Source: an uncultured Bacilli bacterium
GTDB taxonomy: Bacteria; Bacillota_I; Bacilli_A; RF39; UBA660
Reading direction: 5' to 3'
Assembly (NCBI GenBank): GCA_934095965.1
Contig: CAKOKR010000002.1
Coordinates: 14,255-78,254, forward strand
DNA length: 64,000 nt
Part shown: in pieces, positions 55,561-63,927 of the stretch
Numbering within the stretch: position 1 is the stretch's first letter
Layout of the letters: every line of letters starts with the position of its first letter
The notes under the pieces: model-generated
The model's database searches: none
Seen by the model: the letters and a program-made list of their open reading frames with translations, nothing else
Told to the model about the DNA's origin: nothing
Program-made: the position numbers and the translations under genes

Positions 55561-56745
55561 CTATAATAAATCACTATATTTATTATCATCACTTATCGAA
55601 ACTTTAATAACTTCATGATGTTTAATTGCTTTATAAATTAAGTCTTTATAAGGAATTAGTTCTTCATATTCACTACATAAAATTGGATTTGGATTAATAA
55701 CTGGATGTTTTGGAACAAACACAGTACAACAATCTTCAAAAGGTAAAATTGAAATATCATAAGCACCTATTCTTTTTGAAATATCTATTATTTCTAGTTT
55801 ATCAAAACAAGCAACAGGTCTAATAACAGGAATCTTGACAACTTCATTTATCGCTCTCATACTTGTAAGAGTTTGACTTGCAACTTGACCAATAGATTCT
55901 CCATTAACTATTATATTAGCATTATTTTGGCTTGCAACAATTGCACTTATACGATACATCATTCTTCTCATGATAGTTATTAAATATTCATGAGGAATAT
56001 TTTTTAAAATTGTTTCTTGAATTTCAGTAAAGTTAATAACATGTATTTTTACCTCAGTATTATATTTTGCAAGTACTTTAGCTAGTTTTATAACTTTATC
56101 TTTTGCCATATCACTAGTATGTGGTGGACTTTCAAAATAAATTGTTTCAAGTTTTACACCCCTTTTAATAGCAAGATATCCAGCTACCGGTGAATCAATT
56201 CCTCCACTTAACATAAGTAATCCTTTTCCTAAAGTACCAACCGGATATCCACCTAAACCTTTAATACCACTAAAATAAAATAATACTTCTTCATTTCTAA
56301 TTTCAACATTAACTACAAGTTCCGGATTATGTACATCAACATGAATATCACTAATATTTTTAAGAATATGACCACCTAAAATATTATTAACTTTCATTGA
56401 TTCAAAAGGATAACTCTTATTACTACGTTTTGTTATAACTTTAAAAGTTTTAAATTTTCTATCTTTAATTAAATCTAAAACATTATTTTTTATATCTTCA
56501 ATATCTAGATCAGAACTTTTATACCCAATCATTATATCTTGAATACCAAATACATTTTTTAAAAGTTCAATTACCTCATCAATATAATCTGTTTTTATAA
56601 ACATTCTTCCAAAATCATAAAATGTTTCATGATCAATATTTTTTAAAGTCACATCAATATTATTTTTTAACTTACTTATAAAAAAATTTTTATTATCTTT
56701 TTTAGTACTTAATTCACCATATTTTATAATTATAATTTTTTCCAT
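55561..56745 (-). CDS. thiI: tRNA 4-thiouridine synthetase ThiI
   Basis: This ATP-dependent enzyme thiolates U8 of tRNA. A ferredoxin-like/THUMP region (about 1-165) is followed by the PP-loop LMLSGGIDSPVAGYLAIKRG (about 181-200) and GESIGQVASQTLTSM. EDCCTVFVPKHP holds Cys residues near the end of the catalytic domain. There is no rhodanese domain, so sulfur comes by another route, as in Bacillus where the neighbouring NifZ serves. The ATG at 56745 has GGAGG seven bases ahead. Confidence 0.94.
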   Translation of the reverse strand: MEKIIIIKYGELSTKKDNKNFFISKLKNNIDVTLKNIDHETFYDFGRMFIKTDYIDEVIELLKNVFGIQDIMIGYKSSDLDIEDIKNNVLDLIKDRKFKTFKVITKRSNKSYPFESMKVNNILGGHILKNISDIHVDVHNPELVVNVEIRNEEVLFYFSGIKGLGGYPVGTLGKGLLMLSGGIDSPVAGYLAIKRGVKLETIYFESPPHTSDMAKDKVIKLAKVLAKYNTEVKIHVINFTEIQETILKNIPHEYLITIMRRMMYRISAIVASQNNANIIVNGESIGQVASQTLTSMRAINEVVKIPVIRPVACFDKLEIIDISKRIGAYDISILPFEDCCTVFVPKHPVINPNPILCSEYEELIPYKDLIYKAIKHHEVIKVSISDDNKYSDLL

Positions 56746-56780
56746 ATAAACCTCCAAGCAAATAGATTGTACCATATTTT

Positions 56781-56812
56781 TAAAATAAAAACCACCAAAA
56801 TGGTAGTTTTAT
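56781..56812 (-). terminator. Probable terminator of the nifS-like gene
   Basis: On the minus strand AACTACC pairs with GGTGGTT (one G-T pair), followed by TTTATTTT. It overlaps the stop codon of the desulfurase gene. Confidence 0.6.
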
Positions 56813-57936
56813 TTTAAATTACTTAAACTTTCATATACAGATTTAAACACTTCAATAAATTTATTAACTTCCTCAGTTGTACTAACATATGATAGACTTA
56901 TTCTAATTGTGTGCTTTGCCCTATTTATATCATTATATACTGCAATAACACTATTTGATATATCACCACTTGAACAAGCAGTATTAGTACTAACATATAT
57001 TTCATATTTTTCTAAAGCATGAACTAAAACCTCAGGCATAACATCCATAACACTTATATTTAAAATTTGAGGAATACTATATTTTGTTTTATTTATTTTA
57101 ATATTAGGATATTTACTTAAAGCATTTACTATTTTTTCATTCAAAAGACTTACAAACCTTTCCTTTTTTTCAAGTCCTTCATTAGAAAGACGAACTGCTT
57201 TTGATAAAGCAGCAATTAAAGGAAGCGGCGGAGTCCCAGGTTTTAAATCATTGGTTTTTCCACTTCCATATATTAAAGGTGTAATTTTAACCATGCTACT
57301 TTTATATAAAAAACCTATCCCTTTTGGTCCAAATATTTTATGACTTGACATACTTGCTAAATCAACATCACGCATATTTACACTTACTTTACCTATTGCT
57401 TGAGTCATATCAGAATGAAAAATCGTTCCCATATTTTCTTTTTTTATAATTTGTCTAATCATTTTTAAAGGTTGTCTAACCCCAATTTCAGAATTAACAG
57501 CACAAATACTTACAAGTATTGTATCATCCCTTACTAATGATTTTAAATCTTCAAAATCAATTAATCCATCTTGATCATTTTTTACATAACTAACTTCAAA
57601 ACCCATTGTTTTTAAATAATCGCAAATTACATAAATTGATGGATGCTCAAGTTTTGATACTATAATATGTTTTCCTCTTTTATGATTAGCAAGACAAGTT
57701 CCAATTAATGCCATATTATTTGCTTCAGTTGCACCACTTGTGTAAACTATTTCAGATGGATTAACTGAATATATATCAGCAATTTGCTTCGTAGCACTTT
57801 CAAGTAAAGAAAAAGATTTTTGTCCTAAACTATGAATAGAATTAGCATTGCCTATAAAATCTTTACTTACCTTTGTAATTGTATCAAGAACATCATAAGA
57901 AACTGGTGTTGTTGCACTATAATCAAAATATATCAA
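56809..57936 (-). CDS. Cysteine desulfurase (NifS/NifZ type, ThiI partner)
   Basis: A PLP enzyme that takes sulfur from cysteine. It begins IYFDYSATTPVSYDV, has TSGATEANNMALIGT, HSDMTQAIGK, the PLP-binding Lys in SSHKIFGPKGIGFLY and the active-site Cys loop STNTACSSGD. At 375 residues it is close to Bacillus NifZ. It is the gene before thiI, and ezrA precedes it, the same order as in Bacillus, which supports a role in tRNA thiolation. Confidence 0.92.
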   Translation of the reverse strand: MIYFDYSATTPVSYDVLDTITKVSKDFIGNANSIHSLGQKSFSLLESATKQIADIYSVNPSEIVYTSGATEANNMALIGTCLANHKRGKHIIVSKLEHPSIYVICDYLKTMGFEVSYVKNDQDGLIDFEDLKSLVRDDTILVSICAVNSEIGVRQPLKMIRQIIKKENMGTIFHSDMTQAIGKVSVNMRDVDLASMSSHKIFGPKGIGFLYKSSMVKITPLIYGSGKTNDLKPGTPPLPLIAALSKAVRLSNEGLEKKERFVSLLNEKIVNALSKYPNIKINKTKYSIPQILNISVMDVMPEVLVHALEKYEIYVSTNTACSSGDISNSVIAVYNDINRAKHTIRISLSYVSTTEEVNKFIEVFKSVYESLSNLK

Positions 57937-57949
57937 TTTTTTTCACTTC

Positions 57950-59668
57950 CTAACTATGGGATTCTTCAAGTAATTTTTTATGTATACCTGGTTCCACAAT
58001 ATTTATTGCATTTATAGCATTTTCTAAACTAATTTTAAAATTACCTTTTAAGAAAGCATTTTCAGCTTTAATTAAACCAAAATCAACTTCTCTATTTGTC
58101 ACTCTATAACGATTTCCATACACGATAGCAGTTTCTGCCATTTTAGCTGTTTTAATTGTTTCGTTAACAGTATTGTAAACTTTTAAAACTAAGTCTCTAG
58201 CAGTATCAACTCTTAAATTAAGAGTTTTAATTGAGATTGGTCTTTTATCTAACTCTTTAATAAGTTCATTAATTGCTTCCATTGCCTCAGATAATTCCAC
58301 ATAATAATTTTTAGGAATACAAGGAAGTTTATATGAACGAACCTTTTCTTTTGTAGTAGATAAAATCTTTTTTATTTCATCAAGTTGTTCACGAGCACGA
58401 AGTTCATCTTCTTTTAGACTACCAAGATTTTTTAAAGCCCCATTTAATTTTTCTTCAGTTTTTATAAGTTTAGAATTAATAATTTCCATTTCACGGGCAA
58501 GTTTAGAATATGCAAGCATTTTACTTCTTCCAACATCTACAATTTTATCATAACTTGCACGAATACTCATAATTTCCTGTTTAATTTCCACAATAACAGA
58601 AACTTCATCATCCGATAAATCATAACTATATTTAATATCTCCCATTTTTTTATATAATTCATTATTAACTTTTTCAAGTTTTGTTGCCTTAATCAAAATA
58701 CTTCTACTATAGTCTTCATATATTTTTTTAGAAATTCGTTCTTTATCAAAATCTGCATATAAAGAATCAAAATAATCATGCATTGTTTTAAGTTCAAAAA
58801 GCGAATCTTCAACATTTAATACATTTAAACGTTGAAAAATATCTTGTATTTTTTTATTAGCTTCATTAATATTATAATCTATATTTAAGTATTCAATATT
58901 ATAACCTTCACGAGTCATTTTATCAGCTATATTTTTTATATCAACTTCTTTTTTAGGTATTAAATTTTTTCCTAGTGTAATAATCGGACGTGCCTCATCA
59001 ATAATTACTTTTAAATTAGCTATCACATCAGCTATTGCTTTTACAATTCTACCAACTTCAGTATAAGCATTTTGATCCATGGCATTTTCAAATGCCGCAA
59101 ATAACTTATCAACATTTTCAAATTGCAATTCTAACGGAGCTTTTACATCCGCATATTCATCTTCAAATTCTTTATACGTTCCAAGAATATCACGATATTC
59201 AGCTTTTAATTTAGTAATTGTTTCTCTATTTCTCTCTTCACTTAATGTTACATCTTTTATTTCATCTAATAAAAAACTTGCCTTTGTTTTTAAAGTATTC
59301 AAATCAAAATCAGCTTTTAAAACTAATCCTTTTAAATCTTTAAAGTTTTTTTCTTCAAAAAGTTCTTCAATTTCATTAATGGTATCAGTAATTTTAGGCA
59401 TTTCTACTTCTTTAATATCATTAAATCTTGATTTCCAATCATTTAATTTTTCTTTCATTTCATCATTATTAACTAAAGCTTCAACTTTATTTAATTCAGA
59501 TAACATAGATGCAGAAATAACCATATTCTTTTCAGTTTCCAATTTTTCTATTTCTTTTTTAAGTTTCTTCTTTTCTTTATTATTTAACACGTTTAAAATA
59601 ACTATTACCATAACAATAGTTAAAATATAATACGCAATTGCTATTAAAATAAATGTAATTCGATCCAT
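57950..59668 (-). CDS. ezrA: Septation ring formation regulator EzrA
   Basis: One N-terminal membrane helix (about 5-27), then about 540 residues of almost continuous coiled coil with spectrin-like repeats, as in EzrA, which surrounds the division ring and controls FtsZ assembly. MLAYSKLAREMEIINSKLIKTEEKL-type heptads run through it and VYGNRYRVTNREVDFGLIKAENAF near the end is the conserved C-terminal block. At 573 residues it is full length. The ATG at 59668 has GGTGAT. It fits the presence of ftsZ and ftsA. Confidence 0.88.
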   Translation of the reverse strand: MDRITFILIAIAYYILTIVMVIVILNVLNNKEKKKLKKEIEKLETEKNMVISASMLSELNKVEALVNNDEMKEKLNDWKSRFNDIKEVEMPKITDTINEIEELFEEKNFKDLKGLVLKADFDLNTLKTKASFLLDEIKDVTLSEERNRETITKLKAEYRDILGTYKEFEDEYADVKAPLELQFENVDKLFAAFENAMDQNAYTEVGRIVKAIADVIANLKVIIDEARPIITLGKNLIPKKEVDIKNIADKMTREGYNIEYLNIDYNINEANKKIQDIFQRLNVLNVEDSLFELKTMHDYFDSLYADFDKERISKKIYEDYSRSILIKATKLEKVNNELYKKMGDIKYSYDLSDDEVSVIVEIKQEIMSIRASYDKIVDVGRSKMLAYSKLAREMEIINSKLIKTEEKLNGALKNLGSLKEDELRAREQLDEIKKILSTTKEKVRSYKLPCIPKNYYVELSEAMEAINELIKELDKRPISIKTLNLRVDTARDLVLKVYNTVNETIKTAKMAETAIVYGNRYRVTNREVDFGLIKAENAFLKGNFKISLENAINAINIVEPGIHKKLLEESHS

Positions 59669-59716
59669 AACATCACCATATATATAGTTTATCATATAAT
59701 GCATAATTTTTGAAGT

Positions 59717-59747
59717 TAAAAAAAGTAACTTTTTACAGTTACTTTTG
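59717..59747 (-). terminator. Terminator of the DUF308 gene
   Basis: On the minus strand AAAGTAACT and AGTTACTTT form a stem, followed by TTTTT. It contains the stop codon. Confidence 0.7.
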
Positions 59748-60269
59748 AAAAATATAATTGTCTATAATGTTAAAGATAGCTACAATAAGTAAAAATGCTC
59801 CGGCAAGTTTAGTAATTGCTACTCCAGAAAAAGGATTAAAAACTAGTAAAAAACCTAAAACTAAAGTTAAAATACTTACCACTAATGTACCTATCCATTT
59901 TGAGTTTACATCTTTTAATACTAAAGCTTGTCTCAATTTAGAAAGTCCTATTACAATTAAAGCAAATCCAATACCAATTGCAACAGCTCTAATAACTGAA
60001 CCAGGATAAAGTAAAACAATTAACCCAAGTATACTATAAAGAATTCCACTAATCATACTAGATGAGAATAATTTTTGTTGTAAATATTGATAAATTGAAT
60101 AAATACCTAAAAGCAACAAAGATAACCCTACAACAATTCCAAGCAACTTATTTAATGTATCAGGAATGAGCAATAAAATTAATCCCACAAGACCTAAAAT
60201 CAATGTGTTTGTAAATTCATTATTTGTTGAACTATTCTTTTTTTCTAATTTTCCTTTGACACTTGCCAT
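59739..60269 (-). CDS. DUF308/HdeD-like membrane protein
   Basis: Six hydrophobic helices of about 20 residues in 176 residues, in the paired pattern typical of DUF308: LLLIPDTLNKLLGIVVGLSLLLLGIY, GILYSILGLIVLLYPGSV, ALIVIGLSKL, and a last one AFLLIVAIFNIIDNY. The family includes the acid-resistance protein HdeD but its biochemical role is unknown. It is divergent from glmS. Confidence 0.8.
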   Translation of the reverse strand: MASVKGKLEKKNSSTNNEFTNTLILGLVGLILLLIPDTLNKLLGIVVGLSLLLLGIYSIYQYLQQKLFSSSMISGILYSILGLIVLLYPGSVIRAVAIGIGFALIVIGLSKLRQALVLKDVNSKWIGTLVVSILTLVLGFLLVFNPFSGVAITKLAGAFLLIVAIFNIIDNYIFQK

Positions 60270-60298
60270 TTATATCACCAAAAATATTATACTATATT

Positions 60299-60327
60299 TT
60301 GACAAAAGTTACAATCTATATTATAAT
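60299..60327 (+). promoter_or_regulatory. Promoter of the glmS ribozyme-glmS unit
   Basis: Perfect TTGACA (60299-60304), a 17-base spacer, perfect TATAAT (60322-60327). Confidence 0.8.
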
Positions 60328-60359
60328 TAAAAAAACAAAATAATTAATGGAGGTAAAAT

Positions 60360-60500
60360 TATTTGTTAGCGCCAGACTCAAGTGGTTAACGAGGATGATG
60401 GTTATCGAGATTTCGGCGGATACATCACGGGTTAGTATACTCGAAAGATATATTATAAAAATCAAAATCAAAATTGTAACAAAAAATATATCACATACTT
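60360..60500 (+). ncRNA. glmS ribozyme-riboswitch in the glmS leader
   Basis: The leader shows the conserved glmS ribozyme core: AGCGCCAG at 60368-60375 (cleavage expected between A60368 and G60369), then AACGAGGATGATGG and ATCGAGATTTCGGCGGATAC, the glucosamine-6-phosphate-binding region. The 3' extent (about 60500) is estimated. Binding of glucosamine-6-phosphate would trigger self-cleavage and degradation of the glmS mRNA. The ribosome site AAAGGA lies 12 bases before the start codon and outside the core. Confidence 0.92.
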
Positions 60501-60519
60501 TAAGAAAGGATTTTTTAAA

Positions 60520-62319
60520 ATGTGTGGAATAATTGGATATATTGGAACTAAAAAATGTGTTCCAAAACTTATTAATGCATTAGAAGCATTAGAATACAGA
60601 GGCTATGATTCTGCTGGAATAGCTTATGTTAAAAATAATACAGTAGAAATTGTTAAAGAAGTAGGAAAAATTAAAAATTTAAAAGAACAAGTTGACATGA
60701 ATGAAGATGCCTATATGGGAATTGGTCATACTAGGTGGGCAACACATGGTGAGGTAAATAAAATAAATGCCCATCCACATAAGGTTGGCAAAATAACTTT
60801 AATACACAATGGAATTATTGAAAACTATCAAGATATTAAAAATGAAGTTGTTAAAGAAGGATATAAATTTAAAAGTAAAACCGATAGTGAAATTGCTGCA
60901 GCTTTAATTGATAGTCTTTATAAGAAAAATAATGATATGGTTAAAACATTAAATGAAGCAAGTAAGAAGTTGCGTGGTTCATATGCATTTGTGGTAATGA
61001 TTGACAACGATGAACATATTTATGCAACTAGAAATGCAATTCCAATGATAGCAGCCATTGCAGATGATGGAAATTATGTAGCGTCAGATGTACCAGCAAT
61101 ACTTGCATATACAAAAAAATATATGTTATTAAATGATTTAGACATTGTAAAACTTTCAAAAGACAAAATTGAAATATTTGATAAAGATTTAAATCGATGT
61201 AAAAAAGAAATAAAAGTTTTTGAAGGAACAATGGATGCTGCGACCAAAAATGGTTATGAACACTTTATGCTAAAAGAAATAAATGAACAGGATAAAGTTT
61301 TTAAAGACACAGTTAACTATTACTTTGATGGAAGTTTGGAATCACTTGAAAAAAGCTTTGGGTTTATCAAAAAATTCAAAAAGATTGATATAGTTGCATG
61401 TGGTTCTGCCTATCACACTGGAATTGTTGGAAAAAATTTAATTGAAAAATATGCTGATATTCCAGTAAATGTTGAAGTAGCTAGCGAATATCGATATAAA
61501 AAATGTTTTTATGACAAAGATACACTATTAATAGTTGTATCACAATCTGGAGAAACAGCAGATACACTCGCTGCATTAAGAAAAGCTAAAAATGATGGAA
61601 TTACAACAATGGCAATTGTAAATGTAATTGGCTCATCAATTGCAAGAGAAGCAGATCACGTTATCTACATCAAAGCCGGATTTGAAATAGCTGTTGCAAC
61701 AACAAAAGCATATTTAGCACAAGTAGCAATATTTAGTTTAATTGCTTTATATCTAGGTAAATTTAAAAATTTAATTAGTGATGAAGAATACAAAAAAATA
61801 AGTGATGAAATAAAAGAAATGCCAAAATTAATCCAAAAAACAATTAAGGATGACAGCTATATGGAAATTGCTGATAAAATTTATAACAAAAAACAAATTT
61901 TCTTTATTGGTAGAGCCATAGATTATGCAATAGCTTTAGAAGCATCATTGAAATTAAAAGAAATTTCTTATATAAATAGTGTTGCATACCAAGCTGGAGA
62001 GTTAAAGCACGGAACAATTTCATTAATTGCTAAAAACACCCCCGTAATAGCCCTACTTACTGATGAAGAAATTGCCGAAAAAACAATAAGCAATATTAAA
62101 GAAGTTAAAGCACGTGGTGCATACATTATATTGGTAACCAACATGATGCCAAACGAAAAATTTTATGACAAAATCATTACAATTGATAAAATTGAAGAAA
62201 TATTACAACCAATTTTAACTATAATCCCACTTCAACTATTATCATATAGAATTGCCAAAAATAAAGGATGCGATATTGACAAACCAAGAAATTTAGCAAA
62301 ATCTGTTACCGTTGAATAA
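60520..62319 (+). CDS. glmS: Glutamine--fructose-6-phosphate aminotransferase GlmS
   Basis: This makes glucosamine-6-phosphate for wall and teichoic acid synthesis. MCGIIGYIG supplies Cys2, the glutaminase nucleophile, then YRGYDSAG and GHTRWATHG. The isomerase part has two SIS domains (VACGSAYHTGIVGK and FFIGRAIDYAIALEASLKLKE) and the end DKPRNLAKSVTVE is the GlmS C-tail. At 599 residues it is complete. Expression is governed by the ribozyme in its leader and it ends in a strong hairpin. Confidence 0.98.
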   Translation: MCGIIGYIGTKKCVPKLINALEALEYRGYDSAGIAYVKNNTVEIVKEVGKIKNLKEQVDMNEDAYMGIGHTRWATHGEVNKINAHPHKVGKITLIHNGIIENYQDIKNEVVKEGYKFKSKTDSEIAAALIDSLYKKNNDMVKTLNEASKKLRGSYAFVVMIDNDEHIYATRNAIPMIAAIADDGNYVASDVPAILAYTKKYMLLNDLDIVKLSKDKIEIFDKDLNRCKKEIKVFEGTMDAATKNGYEHFMLKEINEQDKVFKDTVNYYFDGSLESLEKSFGFIKKFKKIDIVACGSAYHTGIVGKNLIEKYADIPVNVEVASEYRYKKCFYDKDTLLIVVSQSGETADTLAALRKAKNDGITTMAIVNVIGSSIAREADHVIYIKAGFEIAVATTKAYLAQVAIFSLIALYLGKFKNLISDEEYKKISDEIKEMPKLIQKTIKDDSYMEIADKIYNKKQIFFIGRAIDYAIALEASLKLKEISYINSVAYQAGELKHGTISLIAKNTPVIALLTDEEIAEKTISNIKEVKARGAYIILVTNMMPNEKFYDKIITIDKIEEILQPILTIIPLQLLSYRIAKNKGCDIDKPRNLAKSVTVE

Positions 62320-62325
62320 TGAAGA

Positions 62326-62358
62326 ACGACCTGACTAATAATACAGGTCGTCTTTTTT
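62326..62358 (+). terminator. Terminator of glmS
   Basis: ACGACCTG and CAGGTCGT form an 8-base GC-rich stem, followed by CTTTTTT. Confidence 0.85.
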
Positions 62359-63172
62359 AACTAAAAATATAATTTCTAATTGGTACCTTTTCAAATAAAG
62401 TATCTAAATCATCTTCACTTATTATAAAGCTGGTACCTTTATCATTAGGTTTTCCAAAATTTTCCCGATCACCATGAGTTAAAATTTTAAAATCAGCAGA
62501 GATTTTTCCAGCTTCAATAAGTTCCAAAAATTTTTCAAAACACCTGAAACGATACATGTCTAGGCTGGTATATTTAAAATATGATTCACCATATGACATT
62601 TTCGATTCATAATGAATTAATGCTAAATATGAAAGTTTTACATGAATTCTACTCTCTAATTGTTGAAAAGTCCAAAAAAAGCGATCATCGATTTCATCAA
62701 CATCATCCCAATTTTTACGAATACAAAGTCTAACACATTTATTATCATAATCAACTTTGAGTTTAAATGCATATTTTCGATGGTCATTAGAAAACTCACA
62801 AGCATCAACAGTTGCAAAAAATTCTCTTAAATCAGTCTTTTTACTTCTCCATCCACATTTGCTCCAAAGGGTCCTAATAATATTTGGTTCACTATCAGGA
62901 GCCATATTAAATAAAGAAAGTTTTCTCTTAGCTGCAACAGATTTAGTTTTTATTTCGATTCCAAGGTAATCAGGAAGAAACATTCTGTCTTGAGCCTTTC
63001 CAACCAAGTCTTCAAAAGTTTTACCAGCAGCAGCATTACCATTGCCTGAACTTTTAACCCAATTTAGTGCTTGAATATAATAAAATTGTTTACAAAAAAT
63101 TTTCATATTATTTTTCATAGTTTCTTCATGCTCAGCATCAGATAAATTTAATTCACTTAAGGATTCTATAAT
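62357..63172 (-). CDS. MvaI/BcnI-family restriction endonuclease-like protein
   Basis: GNGNAAAGKTFEDLVGKAQ, then LPDYLGIEIKTKS and KLSLFNMAPD follow the layout of the MvaI/BcnI nucleases, with Asp50, Glu55 and Lys57 (counted from the internal ATG at 63118) as a PD-(D/E)-x-K site. It would cut DNA at a specific short site. No methyltransferase is in the window. The strongest ribosome site AAAGGAGG (63177-63184) is followed by in-frame ATT (63172) and ATA (63169) codons; the first ATG in frame is only at 63118. The extension reads IESLSELNLSDAEHEET. I list the long form, which is uncertain; with the ATG start it is 62357-63118. Confidence 0.6.
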   Translation of the reverse strand: MIESLSELNLSDAEHEETMKNNMKIFCKQFYYIQALNWVKSSGNGNAAAGKTFEDLVGKAQDRMFLPDYLGIEIKTKSVAAKRKLSLFNMAPDSEPNIIRTLWSKCGWRSKKTDLREFFATVDACEFSNDHRKYAFKLKVDYDNKCVRLCIRKNWDDVDEIDDRFFWTFQQLESRIHVKLSYLALIHYESKMSYGESYFKYTSLDMYRFRCFEKFLELIEAGKISADFKILTHGDRENFGKPNDKGTSFIISEDDLDTLFEKVPIRNYIFS

Positions 63173-63303
63173 AATTCCTCCTTTCGAAAAGTTATAATAT
63201 CACAAAAAAAGTGAAAAATTTGTCGAAATAAGGTAGTAAATACAACTTTTTTTAGTTTTTTAATAAAAAATTGACAAAATAAGCAAAATAATTATAATTT
63301 TCA

Positions 63304-63333
63304 TTGACTTTTATACTTTTTATGTAATATAAT
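63304..63333 (+). promoter_or_regulatory. Promoter of tRNA-Arg(ACG) and tRNA-Pro
   Basis: TTGACT (63304-63309), an 18-base spacer, TATAAT (63328-63333), 34 bases before the first tRNA. Confidence 0.65.
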
Positions 63334-63367
63334 ATTATTGCATTCGAGAAGAAACGTGATGAAATAA

Positions 63368-63444
63368 GCGCCCATAGCTCAATTGGATAGAGCGTTAGAC
63401 TACGGATCTAAAGGTTGCGGGTTCGAGTCCCTCTGGGCGCACCA
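63368..63444 (+). tRNA. tRNA-Arg (anticodon ACG)
   Basis: Full cloverleaf of 77 bases: acceptor GCGCCCA with TGGGCGC, D-stem GCTC/GAGC, anticodon stem TTAGA/TCTAA with loop CTACGGA (anticodon ACG, probably edited to ICG), T-loop TTCGAGT and encoded CCA. Confidence 0.97.
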
Positions 63445-63473
63445 TTAATTTTTTCTTGATAGATTGTATACCT

Positions 63474-63550
63474 CGAGAAGTAGCACAATTTGGCAGTGCA
63501 TTAGGTTTGGGACCTAGGGGTTGCAGGTTCAAATCCTGTCTTCTCGACCA
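63474..63550 (+). tRNA. tRNA-Pro (anticodon TGG)
   Basis: Full cloverleaf of 77 bases: acceptor CGAGAAG with CTTCTCG, D-stem GCAC/GTGC, anticodon stem TTAGG/CCTAG with loop TTTGGGA (anticodon TGG), T-loop TTCAAAT and encoded CCA. Confidence 0.97.
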
Positions 63551-63561
63551 TTTTAATTTTT

Positions 63562-63587
63562 AAAACAGGGATTCCTGTTTTTTTATT
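63562..63587 (+). terminator. Terminator after the Arg-Pro tRNA pair
   Basis: AAACAGG, GATT loop, CCTGTTT, followed by a T-run. Confidence 0.8.
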
Positions 63588-63793
63588 TTGCTTAATTGAA
63601 CCTGAACCCCAACATAGGTCACACATAATAAAACCAAAAATTAATTTATACAATTTTATATATACTATAGTAATTAAGGAATTAATAATTAAAATATATT
63701 AATAAAATTCACCATATAGCTTCGCATTATCTCCCCCAAAAAAGAAATTAACCAAAAAAATATGCTTAAATTGCAATTTTTTTAAAAAAACTA

Positions 63794-63822
63794 TTGCAAT
63801 TTATCATATCATCTGGTATAAT
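63794..63822 (+). promoter_or_regulatory. Promoter of tRNA-Val and tRNA-Thr
   Basis: TTGCAA (63794-63799), a 17-base spacer, perfect TATAAT (63817-63822), 21 bases before the tRNA. The 200 bases before it show no coding potential. Confidence 0.75.
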
Positions 63823-63843
63823 CTAAATTGTCATCGGGAAAAT

Positions 63844-63920
63844 GGGCGCTTAGCTCAGTTGGTTAGAGCACCTGCCTTACAAGCAGGGGGTCATAGGTTC
63901 GAGTCCTATAGCGCCCACCA
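63844..63920 (+). tRNA. tRNA-Val (anticodon TAC)
   Basis: Full cloverleaf of 77 bases: acceptor GGGCGCT with AGCGCCC, D-stem GCTC/GAGC, anticodon stem CCTGC/GCAGG with loop CTTACAA (anticodon TAC), T-loop TTCGAGT and encoded CCA. Confidence 0.97.
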
Positions 63921-63927
63921 TGAATTT

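Noticed and set aside
59079..59630. A 183-codon open frame antisense to ezrA
   Set aside because: It is rich in Ser and Phe, as expected for the complement of Glu/Lys-rich coiled coil, with no independent signals.
60347..60532. An open frame of about 61 codons in the glmS leader
   Set aside because: It runs through the ribozyme core and has no sensible protein content; the RNA structure explains the sequence.
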